A stretch of DNA of 64,000 nucleotides from Luteitalea sp. TBR-22 (GTDB lineage Bacteria; Acidobacteriota; Vicinamibacteria; Vicinamibacterales; Vicinamibacteraceae): the NCBI RefSeq assembly GCF_016865485.1, contig NZ_AP024452.1:6404985-6468984 (forward strand). Reading direction: 5' to 3'. The translations under genes and the position numbers were made by a program. Below, in pieces: positions 54,923 through 63,778 of this stretch (positions within the stretch are counted from its first letter, which is position 1; each line of letters begins with the position of its first letter). The notes under the pieces were generated by a model. The model ran no database searches. It was not told the DNA's origin and saw nothing but the letters and a program-made list of their open reading frames with translations.

Positions 54923-55711
54923 TCAGGCTTTGGCGGCCGCGGTGCGACGAGGCGCCGCGCCGTTACGGGTCAGGAGTTCGTGGGCGAGCGCCACGTAGGC
55001 TTCGGCGCCACGGGAGCGGGGATCGTAGAGCAGCACGGGCAACCCGTGGCTCGGCGCCTCGGCGAGGCGGACGTTGCGGGGGATGACCGTGTCGTACACC
55101 TTGGACTCGAAGAACTCGCGGATCTCGCGAGCGACCTGCGCGCCGAGGTTGGTGCGGTCGCCGAACATCGTCAGGACCACACCCTCGACGTCGAGCGCCG
55201 GGTTGAGGCCGTTGCGGATCCGGGAGAGCGTCGCCATGAGGTCGGCCAGTCCCTCGAGCGCGAAGTACTCGCAGTGCAGGGGGATCAGCACGGTGTCGGC
55301 GGCGACCAGCGCGTTCAGGGTGAGCAGGCCGAGCGAGGGCGGGGTGTCGATGAGGATGAAGTCGTAGCGTTGACGGACGGCCTCGAGCAGGCGCGCCAGG
55401 CGTCGCTCGCGCTCCTCGATCGAGACCAGTTCGACTTCCGCGGCTGCCAGGTGTCGTCCAGCGGGCACCAGGTGGAGCTTGTCGACGGCGGTCTGCAGGA
55501 CCGGCAGGTCCTCGTCGCCCAGCAGGGCCTCGTAGACGGTGTGTTCCGCGCCGGACTTCTGGCCGAGGCCGCTGGTGAGGTTGCCCTGCGGGTCCATGTC
55601 GACGACGAGGACGCGCTGGTCGGCCATCGCCAGGGAGGCGGCGAGGTTGATGGTCGTCGTGGTCTTGCCGACGCCACCCTTCTGGTTGGACACCGCGATG
55701 ATCTTGCTCAT
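54923..55711 (-). CDS. parA: Chromosome-partitioning ATPase ParA
   Basis: 262 residues from ATG 55711. The open frame upstream of that ATG is noncoding. Deviant Walker A (AVSNQKGGVGKTTTTINLAA), RVLVVDMDPQGNLTSGLG, RYDFILIDTPPSLGLLTLNA and LHCEYFALEGLADLM. Eight bases before parB. It drives segregation of the origin through nucleoid-bound ATP-dimers. Confidence 0.97.
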   Translation of the reverse strand: MSKIIAVSNQKGGVGKTTTTINLAASLAMADQRVLVVDMDPQGNLTSGLGQKSGAEHTVYEALLGDEDLPVLQTAVDKLHLVPAGRHLAAAEVELVSIEERERRLARLLEAVRQRYDFILIDTPPSLGLLTLNALVAADTVLIPLHCEYFALEGLADLMATLSRIRNGLNPALDVEGVVLTMFGDRTNLGAQVAREIREFFESKVYDTVIPRNVRLAEAPSHGLPVLLYDPRSRGAEAYVALAHELLTRNGAAPRRTAAAKA

Positions 55712-56149
55712 GGTCTGGAGCGTCGCCCGGAAGGGCGAACCGGCAGGATACCACCGCGTGAGGGGCACGGTCGCGGGGCGGCGAGCCTGCGAACGGAGGT
55801 TCGTTGTCCGCCAGGCCTGTCGTCGACTGGTTGGGCTGAGTTGTCTAGGGAAGCGAGACGTTTGCGCTGGGGTTGGGGCTGGTCGCTGAAGGGGGGGGGA
55901 ACTGGGTTTGGGCGCCGTCGACCACCGGCGTGCGCAGACAAGAGGCGCCCGCGCCGCTCCGGTTTGGGGGCCGGCGGCGAGGCGTTGACGCGAGTTGCCG
56001 CCTGGCGGCCTGGGTGGAACAAGCCGCTGCCGCCGTCGAAGCACACGAACCCCATGGTCCAGGACCCTACCTGGCCGCGCGTGGGACGGCAGCACTCCTG
56101 AGGGAAACCCGTCTATCTGGGCCGCGCGCCTCGGCTCAGTGCGGTGTTG

Positions 56150-56165
56150 TGTTCCACGTGGAACA
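56150..56165. promoter_or_regulatory. parS site 1
   Basis: TGTTCCACGTGGAACA, a perfect 16-base palindrome, differs from the B. subtilis consensus (TGTTTCACGTGAAACA) only by one symmetrical change. Confidence 0.95.
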
Positions 56166-56286
56166 TCTGAAGAGGTTCGATGACATCCTCGTGACGGGTC
56201 CAGGCCCAGTATCCGGTCAGCGCCAGCTCCTGGCGGAAACCATCGGGTCGCTCGCAAGCCTTGCTGCCCTAGTCGGGCCGGACCGA

Positions 56287-56302
56287 TGTTCCACGTGGAA
56301 CA
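56287..56302. promoter_or_regulatory. parS site 2
   Basis: Identical TGTTCCACGTGGAACA palindrome, 137 bases right of site 1. Confidence 0.95.
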
Positions 56303-56476
56303 TTCCGTCCGATCCCAAGGCTCTGCCGCCCAGCAGGCCGCGTGTCGGCGGACGGTCGATCTACTGACGCCGCTCACCGCCACAGCAAAAAGTTCTGGGG
56401 TGTGCGCTCTTGCCCCGCAGGAGTTGGACGCTGGCGCGCAGGAGCGAGCGGCCCACGGCGAGGATGGGCGCCCAGA

Positions 56477-56492
56477 TGTTCCACGTGGAACA
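56477..56492. promoter_or_regulatory. parS site 3
   Basis: Third identical TGTTCCACGTGGAACA palindrome, 190 bases right of site 2 and 16 bases from the rsmG stop codon. Confidence 0.95.
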
Positions 56493-56507
56493 TTGCCACG
56501 TCCGGGC

Positions 56508-57140
56508 TCAGCCCACCTTACGGATGATGACGAGGTGGCTCTGGAGCGCACTGACGAGCGGGACATCTCGTTCCACTGCGAGCGGTGGAGGCACATCCGG
56601 CACGCCTTGAGCGCCACTCAGGAACCAGAGTTGCTGCCCACCAGGGCTCAAGGCATCGCCAAAGAGACGCAACTGTCCGGCGTCGGCCCTGACCGCGCGG
56701 ATGGACACCACATCGACGCAGCCCTGGAACGTGTGCCTCGAGAGCACCGCCTCGAACCTCGAAGTCTCGACCACGCACCCCTTCAGATCGAGATGACGCG
56801 CCACCTCGCGGAGGAACACGCTCTTCCGCGTCTTCACCTCGATCATCGTCAAGTCGAGGTCCGGCCTGGCAATCTTCAGTGGGATCGCAGGCGACCCGCC
56901 GCCGGAGCCGACGTCCACCAGCGTCCGGGCGCCGCCATCGATCTGGGCCGCAGCGATCGTCGGCTCCACGATCAGCCGGTCCACGGCAAGGTCGGGATCG
57001 TCCAGCGCCGTCAGGTTCATCCGATCGTTCCACTTGTAGAGCAGCGTCAGGTAGCCGACCAACTGCGCCACCTGATGCTCTGACACGCGCAATCCCGCCA
57101 GGGCCAACCTGCTCTCGACTCGCTGTCGCGCATCCTGCAT
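56508..57140 (-). CDS. rsmG: 16S rRNA m7G527 methyltransferase RsmG
   Basis: 210 residues from ATG 57140; a GTG at 57200 overlaps the mnmG stop (GTGA), but the ATG aligns with known RsmG N-termini. LLYKWNDRMNLTALDDPD and the SAM-binding glycine motif TLVDVGSGGGSPAIPLKIA are present, followed by LTMIEVKTRKSVFLREVARH and VDVVSIRAVRA. It methylates G527 of 16S rRNA. Next to mnmG as in most bacteria. Confidence 0.94.
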   Translation of the reverse strand: MQDARQRVESRLALAGLRVSEHQVAQLVGYLTLLYKWNDRMNLTALDDPDLAVDRLIVEPTIAAAQIDGGARTLVDVGSGGGSPAIPLKIARPDLDLTMIEVKTRKSVFLREVARHLDLKGCVVETSRFEAVLSRHTFQGCVDVVSIRAVRADAGQLRLFGDALSPGGQQLWFLSGAQGVPDVPPPLAVERDVPLVSALQSHLVIIRKVG

Positions 57141-57196
57141 GTGCCTGCCAGTGGCTGGGAGATTACCGCGGCCCTCTCGGGCCGGGTGGCCAACGA

Positions 57197-59095
57197 TCAC
57201 TCCCCTGCCCCGCCTCCGGTGGAAGTGTCGCGAACGAACGACCCGTCAGCGGCGCCAGCCCGGGCGATGGCTGCCGAGATCAGCGCCTGTGCTGCCGGCG
57301 TCATCCCGGGAATGCTCCCCGCCTGCCCCACCGTGGCCGGCCGGCGCTCCGTCAGCCGGACCTGCAGTTCCCGCGACAGGCCTGGCAACGACTCGAAGGA
57401 GAAGGAGGATGGCACGCGCTGCGCCTCGTAGCGACTGGCGCGGTGCACCTCACGTTCCTGCCTGCGGATGTACCCCACATACCGGCAGTCGGCATCGAGG
57501 CTGCTGACGTCGACCGAGGGCGCCACCGGATCGAGCTCGAGGCCGAGCGCTGGTTCAGCCGCGATCAGGCCGGAGAGGCGGATGGACGGGTTGCGCAAGG
57601 CCTCCTCCGCGGGAACGCGATCCCCGGAAGGCACGCGGACGAGCGTCGAGCGAAGGCGCTCTCGGTTCCGTGCGTGCCGTCCCTGCCGGTCCACGAACGT
57701 GCGCCACCGCTCGTCGCCCACCGTGCCGAGTTCGCGGCCCCGCGGCGTCAGGCGCAGATCGGCGTTGTCGATCCGCAGCAACAGCCGGTGCTCGGCCCGC
57801 GACGTGAACATCCGGTAGGGCTCGAGGCAGCCGCGCGTGACGAGGTCGTCGACGAGAATGCCGATGTACGCCTCGTGCCGCCCCAGGGTGAAGGCGGGTC
57901 GGCCCTGCGACCGCAGCCCGGCGTTCACCCCGGCGACCCATCCTTGCGCCGCCGCCTCCTCGTACCCTGACGTCCCGTTGATCTGGCCGGCGAGGAACAG
58001 CCCAGCGACGCTGCGGACCTCGAGCGTGTGTCTGAGCGCGGTCGGTTGGACGAAGTCGTACTCGACGGCATAGCCAGGCCGGATCAGGCGCGCCTCGGCG
58101 AGCCCGGGCAGGGCGCGCACGATCGCCTCCTGCACCTCGGCCGGCAACGACATCGAGTAGCCGTTGATGTACACCTCGTCGACGTCGAGCCCCTCGGGCT
58201 CGAGGAACAACTGGTGCGCCTCCTTGTCCGGGAAGCGCATGATCTTGTCCTCGAGCGAAGGACAGTACCGCGGACCGATTCCGGTGATCTGGCCGTTGTA
58301 CAGCGGAGATTCCGCGATGTGCTCGCGGACCAATCGATGGACGCGCTCGCTGGTCCGTACCGTATGGCACTCGACCTGCGGTTGCGCGAGCGCGGTGGTC
58401 AGGAACGACAACGGCACCGGCTCGGCGTCGCCGGGTTGGGGCGTGAGCGCAGAGAAGTCGATCGACGCCCGATGCACGCGTGGCGGTGTGCCCGTCTTCA
58501 ACCGCCCGCCCGGCAAGCCGAGTGCTCGCACCGAAGCCGCGAGCGACACCGCCGCTGGTTCGTCATAACGACCAGCTGGACGACGGGCCGAGCCGACATG
58601 GATGAGGCCGTCGAGGAACGTGCCCGTCGTGACGACCACCTGGGCCGCGCCGATCTCGTGTCCGTCATCGAGGCGCACGCCAAGGACGCGGCCGTCCTCT
58701 ACGATGAGAGAGGCGACCTGCGCGTAGACGAGCTCGATGCCGTCTGCCCGTTCGAGCCGCCGACGCATGTAGGCGGCATAGAGTCGCTTGTCGGCCTGCG
58801 CACGCGGCGCCCAGACGGCCGGCCCCCGACTCCTGTTGAGCAGACGGAACTGGATGCCCGTCGCGTCGATGGCCTCCCCCATCAAGCCGCCGAGCGCGTC
58901 GATCTCGCGGACCAGGTGACCCTTGGCCGTGCCGCCGATTGCCGGATTGCACGGCATCTGGCCGATGGTCGCCGGCGACAGCGTGCACACCGCCACCGAC
59001 GCACCGAGGCGCGACGCCGCCCAGGCCGCCTCGATCCCGGCGTGCCCGGCGCCGATCACCACCACGTCGACCGTCGATGGATACGCGTCAGTCAT
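57197..59095 (-). CDS. mnmG: tRNA uridine 5-carboxymethylaminomethyl synthesis enzyme MnmG
   Basis: 632 residues. FAD motif VDVVVIGAGHAGIEAAWAA, TIGQMPCNPAIGGTAKGHLV, GLMGEAIDATGIQFRLLNRS and GLFLAGQINGTSGYEEAAAQ, GVNAGLR. It works with MnmE to modify the wobble uridine of tRNAs. Full length. Confidence 0.98.
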   Translation of the reverse strand: MTDAYPSTVDVVVIGAGHAGIEAAWAASRLGASVAVCTLSPATIGQMPCNPAIGGTAKGHLVREIDALGGLMGEAIDATGIQFRLLNRSRGPAVWAPRAQADKRLYAAYMRRRLERADGIELVYAQVASLIVEDGRVLGVRLDDGHEIGAAQVVVTTGTFLDGLIHVGSARRPAGRYDEPAAVSLAASVRALGLPGGRLKTGTPPRVHRASIDFSALTPQPGDAEPVPLSFLTTALAQPQVECHTVRTSERVHRLVREHIAESPLYNGQITGIGPRYCPSLEDKIMRFPDKEAHQLFLEPEGLDVDEVYINGYSMSLPAEVQEAIVRALPGLAEARLIRPGYAVEYDFVQPTALRHTLEVRSVAGLFLAGQINGTSGYEEAAAQGWVAGVNAGLRSQGRPAFTLGRHEAYIGILVDDLVTRGCLEPYRMFTSRAEHRLLLRIDNADLRLTPRGRELGTVGDERWRTFVDRQGRHARNRERLRSTLVRVPSGDRVPAEEALRNPSIRLSGLIAAEPALGLELDPVAPSVDVSSLDADCRYVGYIRRQEREVHRASRYEAQRVPSSFSFESLPGLSRELQVRLTERRPATVGQAGSIPGMTPAAQALISAAIARAGAADGSFVRDTSTGGGAGE

Positions 59096-59100
59096 TGCTT

Positions 59101-59134
59101 ACTCTTAACGGCGCCGGCACGTCGACGGCGCCGG
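59101..59134. repeat. GTAG-headed palindrome of a further class
   Basis: On the minus strand GTAG-CCGGCGCCG-TCGACGTG-CCGGCGCCG fills most of the 39-base gap between mnmE and mnmG. It has the GTAG head of REP classes A and B but a different stem. Confidence 0.6.
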
Positions 59135-60493
59135 CTACTTGCCGATGCAGAAGCTCGAGAAGATGGCCCGCAGCACCTCGTCTGGCGTCTCGACGCCCCT
59201 CAGCGACGCCAGCGACGACAGCGCCTCCTGCAGGTCGGCCAGCACGTACTCCTCCGATCCGCCCTCCTCGGCCATGGCGATCGCCCGCGCCACTGCCGAC
59301 GCGCAGGCCGCCACCAGGGCCCGGTGGCGCGACCGCGTCAACGACGCGCCATCCACCGGGGCACGACCGAGCAGCGACGCCAACGCGGCCTCGAGCGCCT
59401 CGAGCCCGCTGCCCCATTGCACGCTCGTTGCCACCGCATCGGGCGGGCACCAGGCGGGCGGTCCCCCGCGGCCCTGCCAGAGGTCGGCCTTGCTGATCGC
59501 CAGAAGGCGGGCTCCGCCTCCGGTCATCTCCGACCACGCCGCCCGCGACGCGGCCTGCTCCGTCTCGTCCGCCGTCCCGTCGACGACGTAGACGACGATG
59601 TCGGCCGACGCCACGGCCTCGGTCGCCCGAGCCACGCCCTCGGCTTCGACCGGATCGGACGATGGGCGCAGTCCCGCCGTATCCACGACCCGGATCGGGA
59701 TGCCGCCGATCTCCATCGGCTCGAGCAGCAGGTCCCTGGTCGTGCCCGCCACCGCCGTCACGATGGCCCGGGGCCGCCTGAGCAGCGCATTGAACAGGCT
59801 CGACTTGCCGGCGTTCGGCCGACCAGCCAGCACGACGAGCGCGCCCTCGTGCAACCGCCGGCCACTCTCCGCCGTCGCCAGCAACCGCTCGCACCCGACG
59901 TGCACCCGGCGCAGGCGCGCGAGCAGCTCGGCCGGCGTGATGAAGTGGAAGCCCTCGTCCGGGAAATCCAGCGACGCTTCCAGCAGCGCCCGCACGGCCG
60001 CGAGTTCGTCACCCAGCGCGACGATCTCGCGGCTCAGTATGCCCTCGAGGTGCGCCGAGGCCATGCGGACCTGTGGCACCGTGGTCGCGGCCACGAGGTC
60101 GGCCACGGCTTCGGCCTGCAGCAGGTCGAGCTTGCCGTTGAGGAAGGCGCGGAGGCTGAACTCCCCCGGTTCGGCAAGCCGCGCCCCGGCCCGAAGGCAT
60201 GCCCGCACCAGGGCGTCGACCACGACGGGGCTGCCATGGACCGAGAACTCCACGCAGTCCTGACCGGTGAAGGACCGCGGCGCCACGAACGTCGTGACGA
60301 GGGCCTGCTCGACGATGCCGTCCTCGAGCCGGAGAGCGGCGCGCGTCGCCGCCCGCGTCGTCCACGACGTGCGTCCCGCCAGGGCTGCCGCGACGTCGAG
60401 CGATCCCGCACCCGTCAACCGGACCACGGCCAGGGCGCCGCGCCCGGGGGGCGTGGCTGGCGCGACGATCAGGTCATCGGGCGCCAGGGCCAT
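59135..60493 (-). CDS. mnmE: tRNA modification GTPase MnmE
   Basis: 452 residues from ATG 60493 (GTG 60499 is possible). The formyl-THF-binding N-terminus is IVAPATPPGRGALAVVRLTG. The G domain has LAGRPNAGKSSLFNALL and VDTAGLR. The C-terminal motif is SFCIGK, with the required cysteine. The usual partner of MnmG. One REP-like palindrome separates it from mnmG. Confidence 0.97.
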   Translation of the reverse strand: MALAPDDLIVAPATPPGRGALAVVRLTGAGSLDVAAALAGRTSWTTRAATRAALRLEDGIVEQALVTTFVAPRSFTGQDCVEFSVHGSPVVVDALVRACLRAGARLAEPGEFSLRAFLNGKLDLLQAEAVADLVAATTVPQVRMASAHLEGILSREIVALGDELAAVRALLEASLDFPDEGFHFITPAELLARLRRVHVGCERLLATAESGRRLHEGALVVLAGRPNAGKSSLFNALLRRPRAIVTAVAGTTRDLLLEPMEIGGIPIRVVDTAGLRPSSDPVEAEGVARATEAVASADIVVYVVDGTADETEQAASRAAWSEMTGGGARLLAISKADLWQGRGGPPAWCPPDAVATSVQWGSGLEALEAALASLLGRAPVDGASLTRSRHRALVAACASAVARAIAMAEEGGSEEYVLADLQEALSSLASLRGVETPDEVLRAIFSSFCIGK

Positions 60494-60502
60494 CCCCACC
60501 GA

Positions 60503-60961
60503 TCAGCGAGGGGCGATGATGACGGTCTTGACCAGGCCGTCGCCCTGGCTCTCCGACGTGACGTCGGGGTCGAGGGACACCTCGAGGTGCACGAGCCGAC
60601 GCGAGTAGGAGTTGAGCGGTCCCATCTCCTGCGGCGTCCGCGTCATCTTGGCCTTCTCGATCAGGAACTTCGCCATCTGCCGGAGCTCGGCGTCCTTGCC
60701 CTTCCGGAAGTCGAGGCAGTCGACGACGATGCGGCCGTCGCGGCCGGTCTGGTCGCGCCAGATCGAGTTCACCAGGTGCTGCAGCGCGTCGAGCGCCTCG
60801 CCCTTGCGACGGACGAGGAGTTCGCCCTCCTCGCCGCTGATGTCGACGCGGACGCCGTCGGCCGAGGCGCCCGACGTGACGGTCACGTTGAGGCCCATGG
60901 CACCGACGACGCTGGTGACGAAGGCCGCGATCTGCTCGTGGAGAACCGGTTGCGTGCTCAT
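60503..60961 (-). CDS. khpB: KhpB/Jag RNA-binding protein (KH-R3H)
   Basis: 152 residues. A KH-like domain (VRRKGEALDALQHLVNSIWR) and an R3H-type C-terminus (TPQEMGPLNSYSRRLVHLEV). It has the canonical position between yidC and mnmE. The N-terminal Jag-N domain is absent, so this is the short form. A 19-base gap separates it from yidC. Confidence 0.93.
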   Translation of the reverse strand: MSTQPVLHEQIAAFVTSVVGAMGLNVTVTSGASADGVRVDISGEEGELLVRRKGEALDALQHLVNSIWRDQTGRDGRIVVDCLDFRKGKDAELRQMAKFLIEKAKMTRTPQEMGPLNSYSRRLVHLEVSLDPDVTSESQGDGLVKTVIIAPR

Positions 60962-60980
60962 GACTCGACGTGGCCCGGGA

Positions 60981-62642
60981 TCAGGCCTTCGCCGGCTTTG
61001 CCGGCGCGCCCACGATCCGATTGGTGAGGTACTGCTGACCGATGGTGAGCAGGTTGCTGAACAGCCAGTAGATGACCAGGCCGCTCGGCGCCCAGATGAA
61101 GAAGAAGGTGAACATCAGCGGCATGATCATCATCACGTTCTTCTGCGCGGGATCCATCCCCGCGGCCGGCGTGATCCACTGCTGCCAGAGCATCGTGGCG
61201 CCCATGATCACCGGCGTGATGTAGAGCGGATCGTGCTGCGAGAGGTCGGTGATCCAGAGCATGAACGGCGCGCCGCGCAACTCGATGGCGACGCTGAGCA
61301 GCGCATAGAACGCAAACAGCACCGGCATCGTCAGGAGCATGGGCACGCAGCCGCTCGCCGGATTGACCCCGGCGGTCTTGTACAGCTCCATCAGCTCCGT
61401 GTTCATCTTCTGGCGGGCCGGGTCGGTGGCCTTCAGGTGCGCGTAGCGATCCTGGATGGCCTTCACCCGCGGCTGGATGTCCTGCATCTTCCGCATCGAC
61501 ACGACGCTCTTGTGGCGCAGCGGGAAGATGGCGATGTTGATGAGGATGGTCAGGACGATGATCGACCAGCCGTAGTTGCCGACGAACCCGTTCACCCACT
61601 TGAGGGCGCGCAACAGCGGCACCACCAGCCAGGCGAACCAGCCGAAGTTGATGGTGCGCACCAGCTGCTGGTCCGATCGCATCAACTGGTCGAAGTCCTT
61701 GGGACCGAAGTAGAACTTCACCTCGCTCGGCGGCTGCGGGAAGCTCAGGGCGTACGACACCAGGGTCCGCGGACCGGCGGTCGTCTGCACCGCGTGCGTG
61801 CCGTAGTCGATGCGCGTCTGCCGCCCGAGGATCGCCGCCCCGAGGAAGTAGTGGTCGTCGACGCCGGCGTACCGGACGTTCCCCTCGACCACCGGCGACT
61901 CGGCCAGCTTGGCGGGCGCCGTGCGGGCGATCTTGTCGATGTAGGTGATGGCCTCGGGCGCCTGGTAGTAGTTGCCCGACATGAACCCACCCGACGAGTG
62001 GGCACGCTCGATGTCGCCGATGCCGGCGCCCGAGTGGATCGCGAAGTTCTGCGGCTGTCCGTTGCGCAGCACCTGGGCGGCAAAGCCGACGAGGAACGGC
62101 TGCCCGTCGCGCTCGAACGTGAACACCTTGGTCGCCCGCACCCCGGACGGGTCCGTGTACTCGAACCGGAGCGTCCGCTCCCCCTTGCCCCGCAGGTCGA
62201 GGGTCGTCGCGCTGGGCGTGTACGTGGCGGTGGCGAGCGTGTTGGTGAGCGTCTCGTCGCTGGTCGTCAGCGAGAACGGCGGTCGGGCATTGCTCGCCGT
62301 GTCGGGGATGAGGTCGAGCGCGTGCCCGTGCGCCCCCGGGTACTGCTTCAGGGTCCAGCTCAGGAGCACGGCACCGCGCGTCGAGAACTCCGCCTTGAAC
62401 TGATCGGATTCGACCACCACCTTGGCCGCCGCCGGCACGTCCTTCTCGAGCGGCATCGGCGGGCGCTGGGCCCCGCCGGTCACCGACGCCGGCCCTGACG
62501 GGCTTGTCGAAGAGGCGGGAGCGGCGGCAGGAGTGGTCGTCTTCGCGACTGGCGTCGGCTGGCGACGCGGCGCGAAGAAGCTCTGGTACAGCAGCAGGAC
62601 GGCCAGCGACAGCAGGACGGCCTGCAAGACACGCTTTTCCAT
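60981..62642 (-). CDS. yidC: Membrane protein insertase YidC
   Basis: 553 residues from ATG 62642. An in-frame ATG at 62675 overlaps the yidD stop (ATGA) and is an alternative. N-terminal span VLQAVLLSLAVLLLYQSFF, a periplasmic beta-domain with a long Pro/Ala/Ser linker, then the conserved 60K core: YGWSIIVLTILINIAIFPLR, MRKMQDIQPRVKAIQDRYAH, VNPASGCVPMLLTMPVLFAF, FMLWITDLSQHDPLYITPVI. Gram-negative-type architecture. It inserts small and Sec-coupled membrane proteins. Confidence 0.97.
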   Translation of the reverse strand: MEKRVLQAVLLSLAVLLLYQSFFAPRRQPTPVAKTTTPAAAPASSTSPSGPASVTGGAQRPPMPLEKDVPAAAKVVVESDQFKAEFSTRGAVLLSWTLKQYPGAHGHALDLIPDTASNARPPFSLTTSDETLTNTLATATYTPSATTLDLRGKGERTLRFEYTDPSGVRATKVFTFERDGQPFLVGFAAQVLRNGQPQNFAIHSGAGIGDIERAHSSGGFMSGNYYQAPEAITYIDKIARTAPAKLAESPVVEGNVRYAGVDDHYFLGAAILGRQTRIDYGTHAVQTTAGPRTLVSYALSFPQPPSEVKFYFGPKDFDQLMRSDQQLVRTINFGWFAWLVVPLLRALKWVNGFVGNYGWSIIVLTILINIAIFPLRHKSVVSMRKMQDIQPRVKAIQDRYAHLKATDPARQKMNTELMELYKTAGVNPASGCVPMLLTMPVLFAFYALLSVAIELRGAPFMLWITDLSQHDPLYITPVIMGATMLWQQWITPAAGMDPAQKNVMMIMPLMFTFFFIWAPSGLVIYWLFSNLLTIGQQYLTNRIVGAPAKPAKA

Positions 62643-62671
62643 GGAGGTCGAACCTGAAGAACCTTGCGAGG

Positions 62672-62911
62672 TCATCGCGAATGCGGCGGAGGGACGGGGT
62701 CGAGTCCCGACCCGCCGAAGGGGTGGCAGCGCGCCAGGCGCCTGAGGGCCAGCCAGGACCCGCGGGCCAGGCCGTGCTGCTCGAGTGCCGTCATCGCGTA
62801 GCGGGAACAGGACGGCTCGAAGCGGCAACTGCCGGCAAACAGGGGCGAGAGCATCACCTGGTAGCCCCGGACCAGCGCCATCCCGATCCGTGCGCCGGGT
62901 CCGACCTTCAC
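62672..62911 (-). CDS. yidD: Membrane protein insertion efficiency factor YidD
   Basis: 79 residues. VRGYQVMLSPLFAGSCRFEP, then SCSRYAMTALEQHGLARGSW and RRLARCHPFGGSGLDPVP, with the family's conserved cysteines. Overlaps rnpA (ATGA). A small membrane-associated partner of YidC. Confidence 0.96.
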   Translation of the reverse strand: MKVGPGARIGMALVRGYQVMLSPLFAGSCRFEPSCSRYAMTALEQHGLARGSWLALRRLARCHPFGGSGLDPVPPPHSR

Positions 62912-63273
62912 GCCGGCACGTCCGTGGTGGGCAGGAGCGTCACCTTGAGCCGGCGCAGCACCGACAGGAAATCGCCCAGCAGGTCGGCATGGCCGACGCT
63001 CTCGAATCCACGGCGGGGAATGACCACCAGGTCGACGCCAGGCATGGGCTTGTGGTGCCGGAACAGGTCGCGGGCCCGCCGCTTGGCGCGATTGCGCGCG
63101 ACGGCAGGCCCGAACTTGCGCGTCGCCGAGACGCCGAGACGAGCGGCCGGCGCGGTCGACGCACAGGCGAACACCGTCATGTAGCGTCCGTGGTGCTTGC
63201 GGCCGTGCTCGTAGGCGTGGAGGAACTCCGGCCGACGACGCACGCGCTCGTGAGGACGAAGCGTGTGCCGCAT
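62908..63273 (-). CDS. rnpA: Ribonuclease P protein component
   Basis: 121 residues. RPHERVRRRPEFLHAYEHGR and the RNR box KFGPAVARNRAKRRARDLFR, then DLVVIPRRG. Directly downstream of rpmH (13-base gap). Binds the 5' leader of pre-tRNA. Confidence 0.96.
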   Translation of the reverse strand: MRHTLRPHERVRRRPEFLHAYEHGRKHHGRYMTVFACASTAPAARLGVSATRKFGPAVARNRAKRRARDLFRHHKPMPGVDLVVIPRRGFESVGHADLLGDFLSVLRRLKVTLLPTTDVPA

Positions 63274-63286
63274 GGCGGCAGCGGGC

Positions 63287-63433
63287 TCAGCGCTCCGACG
63301 AGACGGTGAGGCGCTTGCGGCCCTTGGCGCGACGGCGCTTCAGGACCAGACGGCCGTTCTTCGTGGCCATGCGCACGAGGAACCCGTGGGTGCGCGCGCG
63401 ACGGCGGTTGTTGGGCTGAAAAGTACGCTTCAT
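63287..63433 (-). CDS. rpmH: 50S ribosomal protein L34
   Basis: 48 residues from ATG 63433: [19 protein letters not shown] then [20 protein letters not shown] and RLTVSSER. Typical length and composition. Its upstream region should hold the promoter of the rpmH-rnpA-yidD-yidC unit. Confidence 0.97.
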   Translation of the reverse strand: MKRTFQPNNRRRARTHGFLVRMATKNGRLVLKRRRAKGRKRLTVSSER

Positions 63434-63700
63434 GGCTGCTGGCGATCCGGGAGCGGGACCGGGACTGCCGGGCGCTCCAATGTCGGCGGTCACACCTCGA
63501 CCGCGAACTGCCGATCCTAGTTCAGGGTCAGGACGCTGTCAATCCCGCACCCGCACGGCTGGCCTTTGTCGGAGGCTGGTCGGCGCTGGTCGACCCCAGC
63601 CGGCCGGCATCCGGCAAGCCCTCCTTCGCCCCCGGTCGCCTCGCCCTCTTCGCACGTTGTTTGCTATCCAACGACTGTGCTTTCTGGCGTTCGGACCCTC

Positions 63701-63709
63701 TGCTACACT
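63701..63709 (+). promoter_or_regulatory. Candidate extended -10 promoter
   Basis: TGCTACACT fits the TGnTAnnnT extended -10 pattern on the plus strand, pointing toward the right edge. There is no good -35 at the proper distance. It could serve dnaA or a small RNA. Confidence 0.35.
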
Positions 63710-63746
63710 CGCGGTCCGGCCGGGGAACACGCCCCTGGCAGGCGAC

Positions 63747-63778
63747 TTTTCCACAGCTGTGGAAAAAACTGTGGAAAA
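63747..63778. promoter_or_regulatory. Cluster of three DnaA-box-like 9-mers
   Basis: TTTTCCACA at 63747-63755 on the plus strand and TGTGGAAAA (its complement) at 63758-63766 and 63770-63778. The first two form a near-perfect palindrome around GC. They differ from the E. coli consensus TTATCCACA at one position. Confidence 0.7.

Larger units (their letters stand above)
55712..56507. other. Gene-free parS-bearing region
   Basis: 796 bases between parA and rsmG with three parS sites and no credible gene on either strand. Short frames are shadows without ribosome sites. The parA promoter must lie at its left end, but I cannot pick out its elements. Confidence 0.8.

Noticed and set aside
58028..61027. 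Plus-strand frame of 999 codons opposite mnmG-mnmE-khpB
   Set aside because: Low-complexity Arg/His/Leu composition typical of the complement of GC-rich genes; the minus strand has full, well-recognised proteins.
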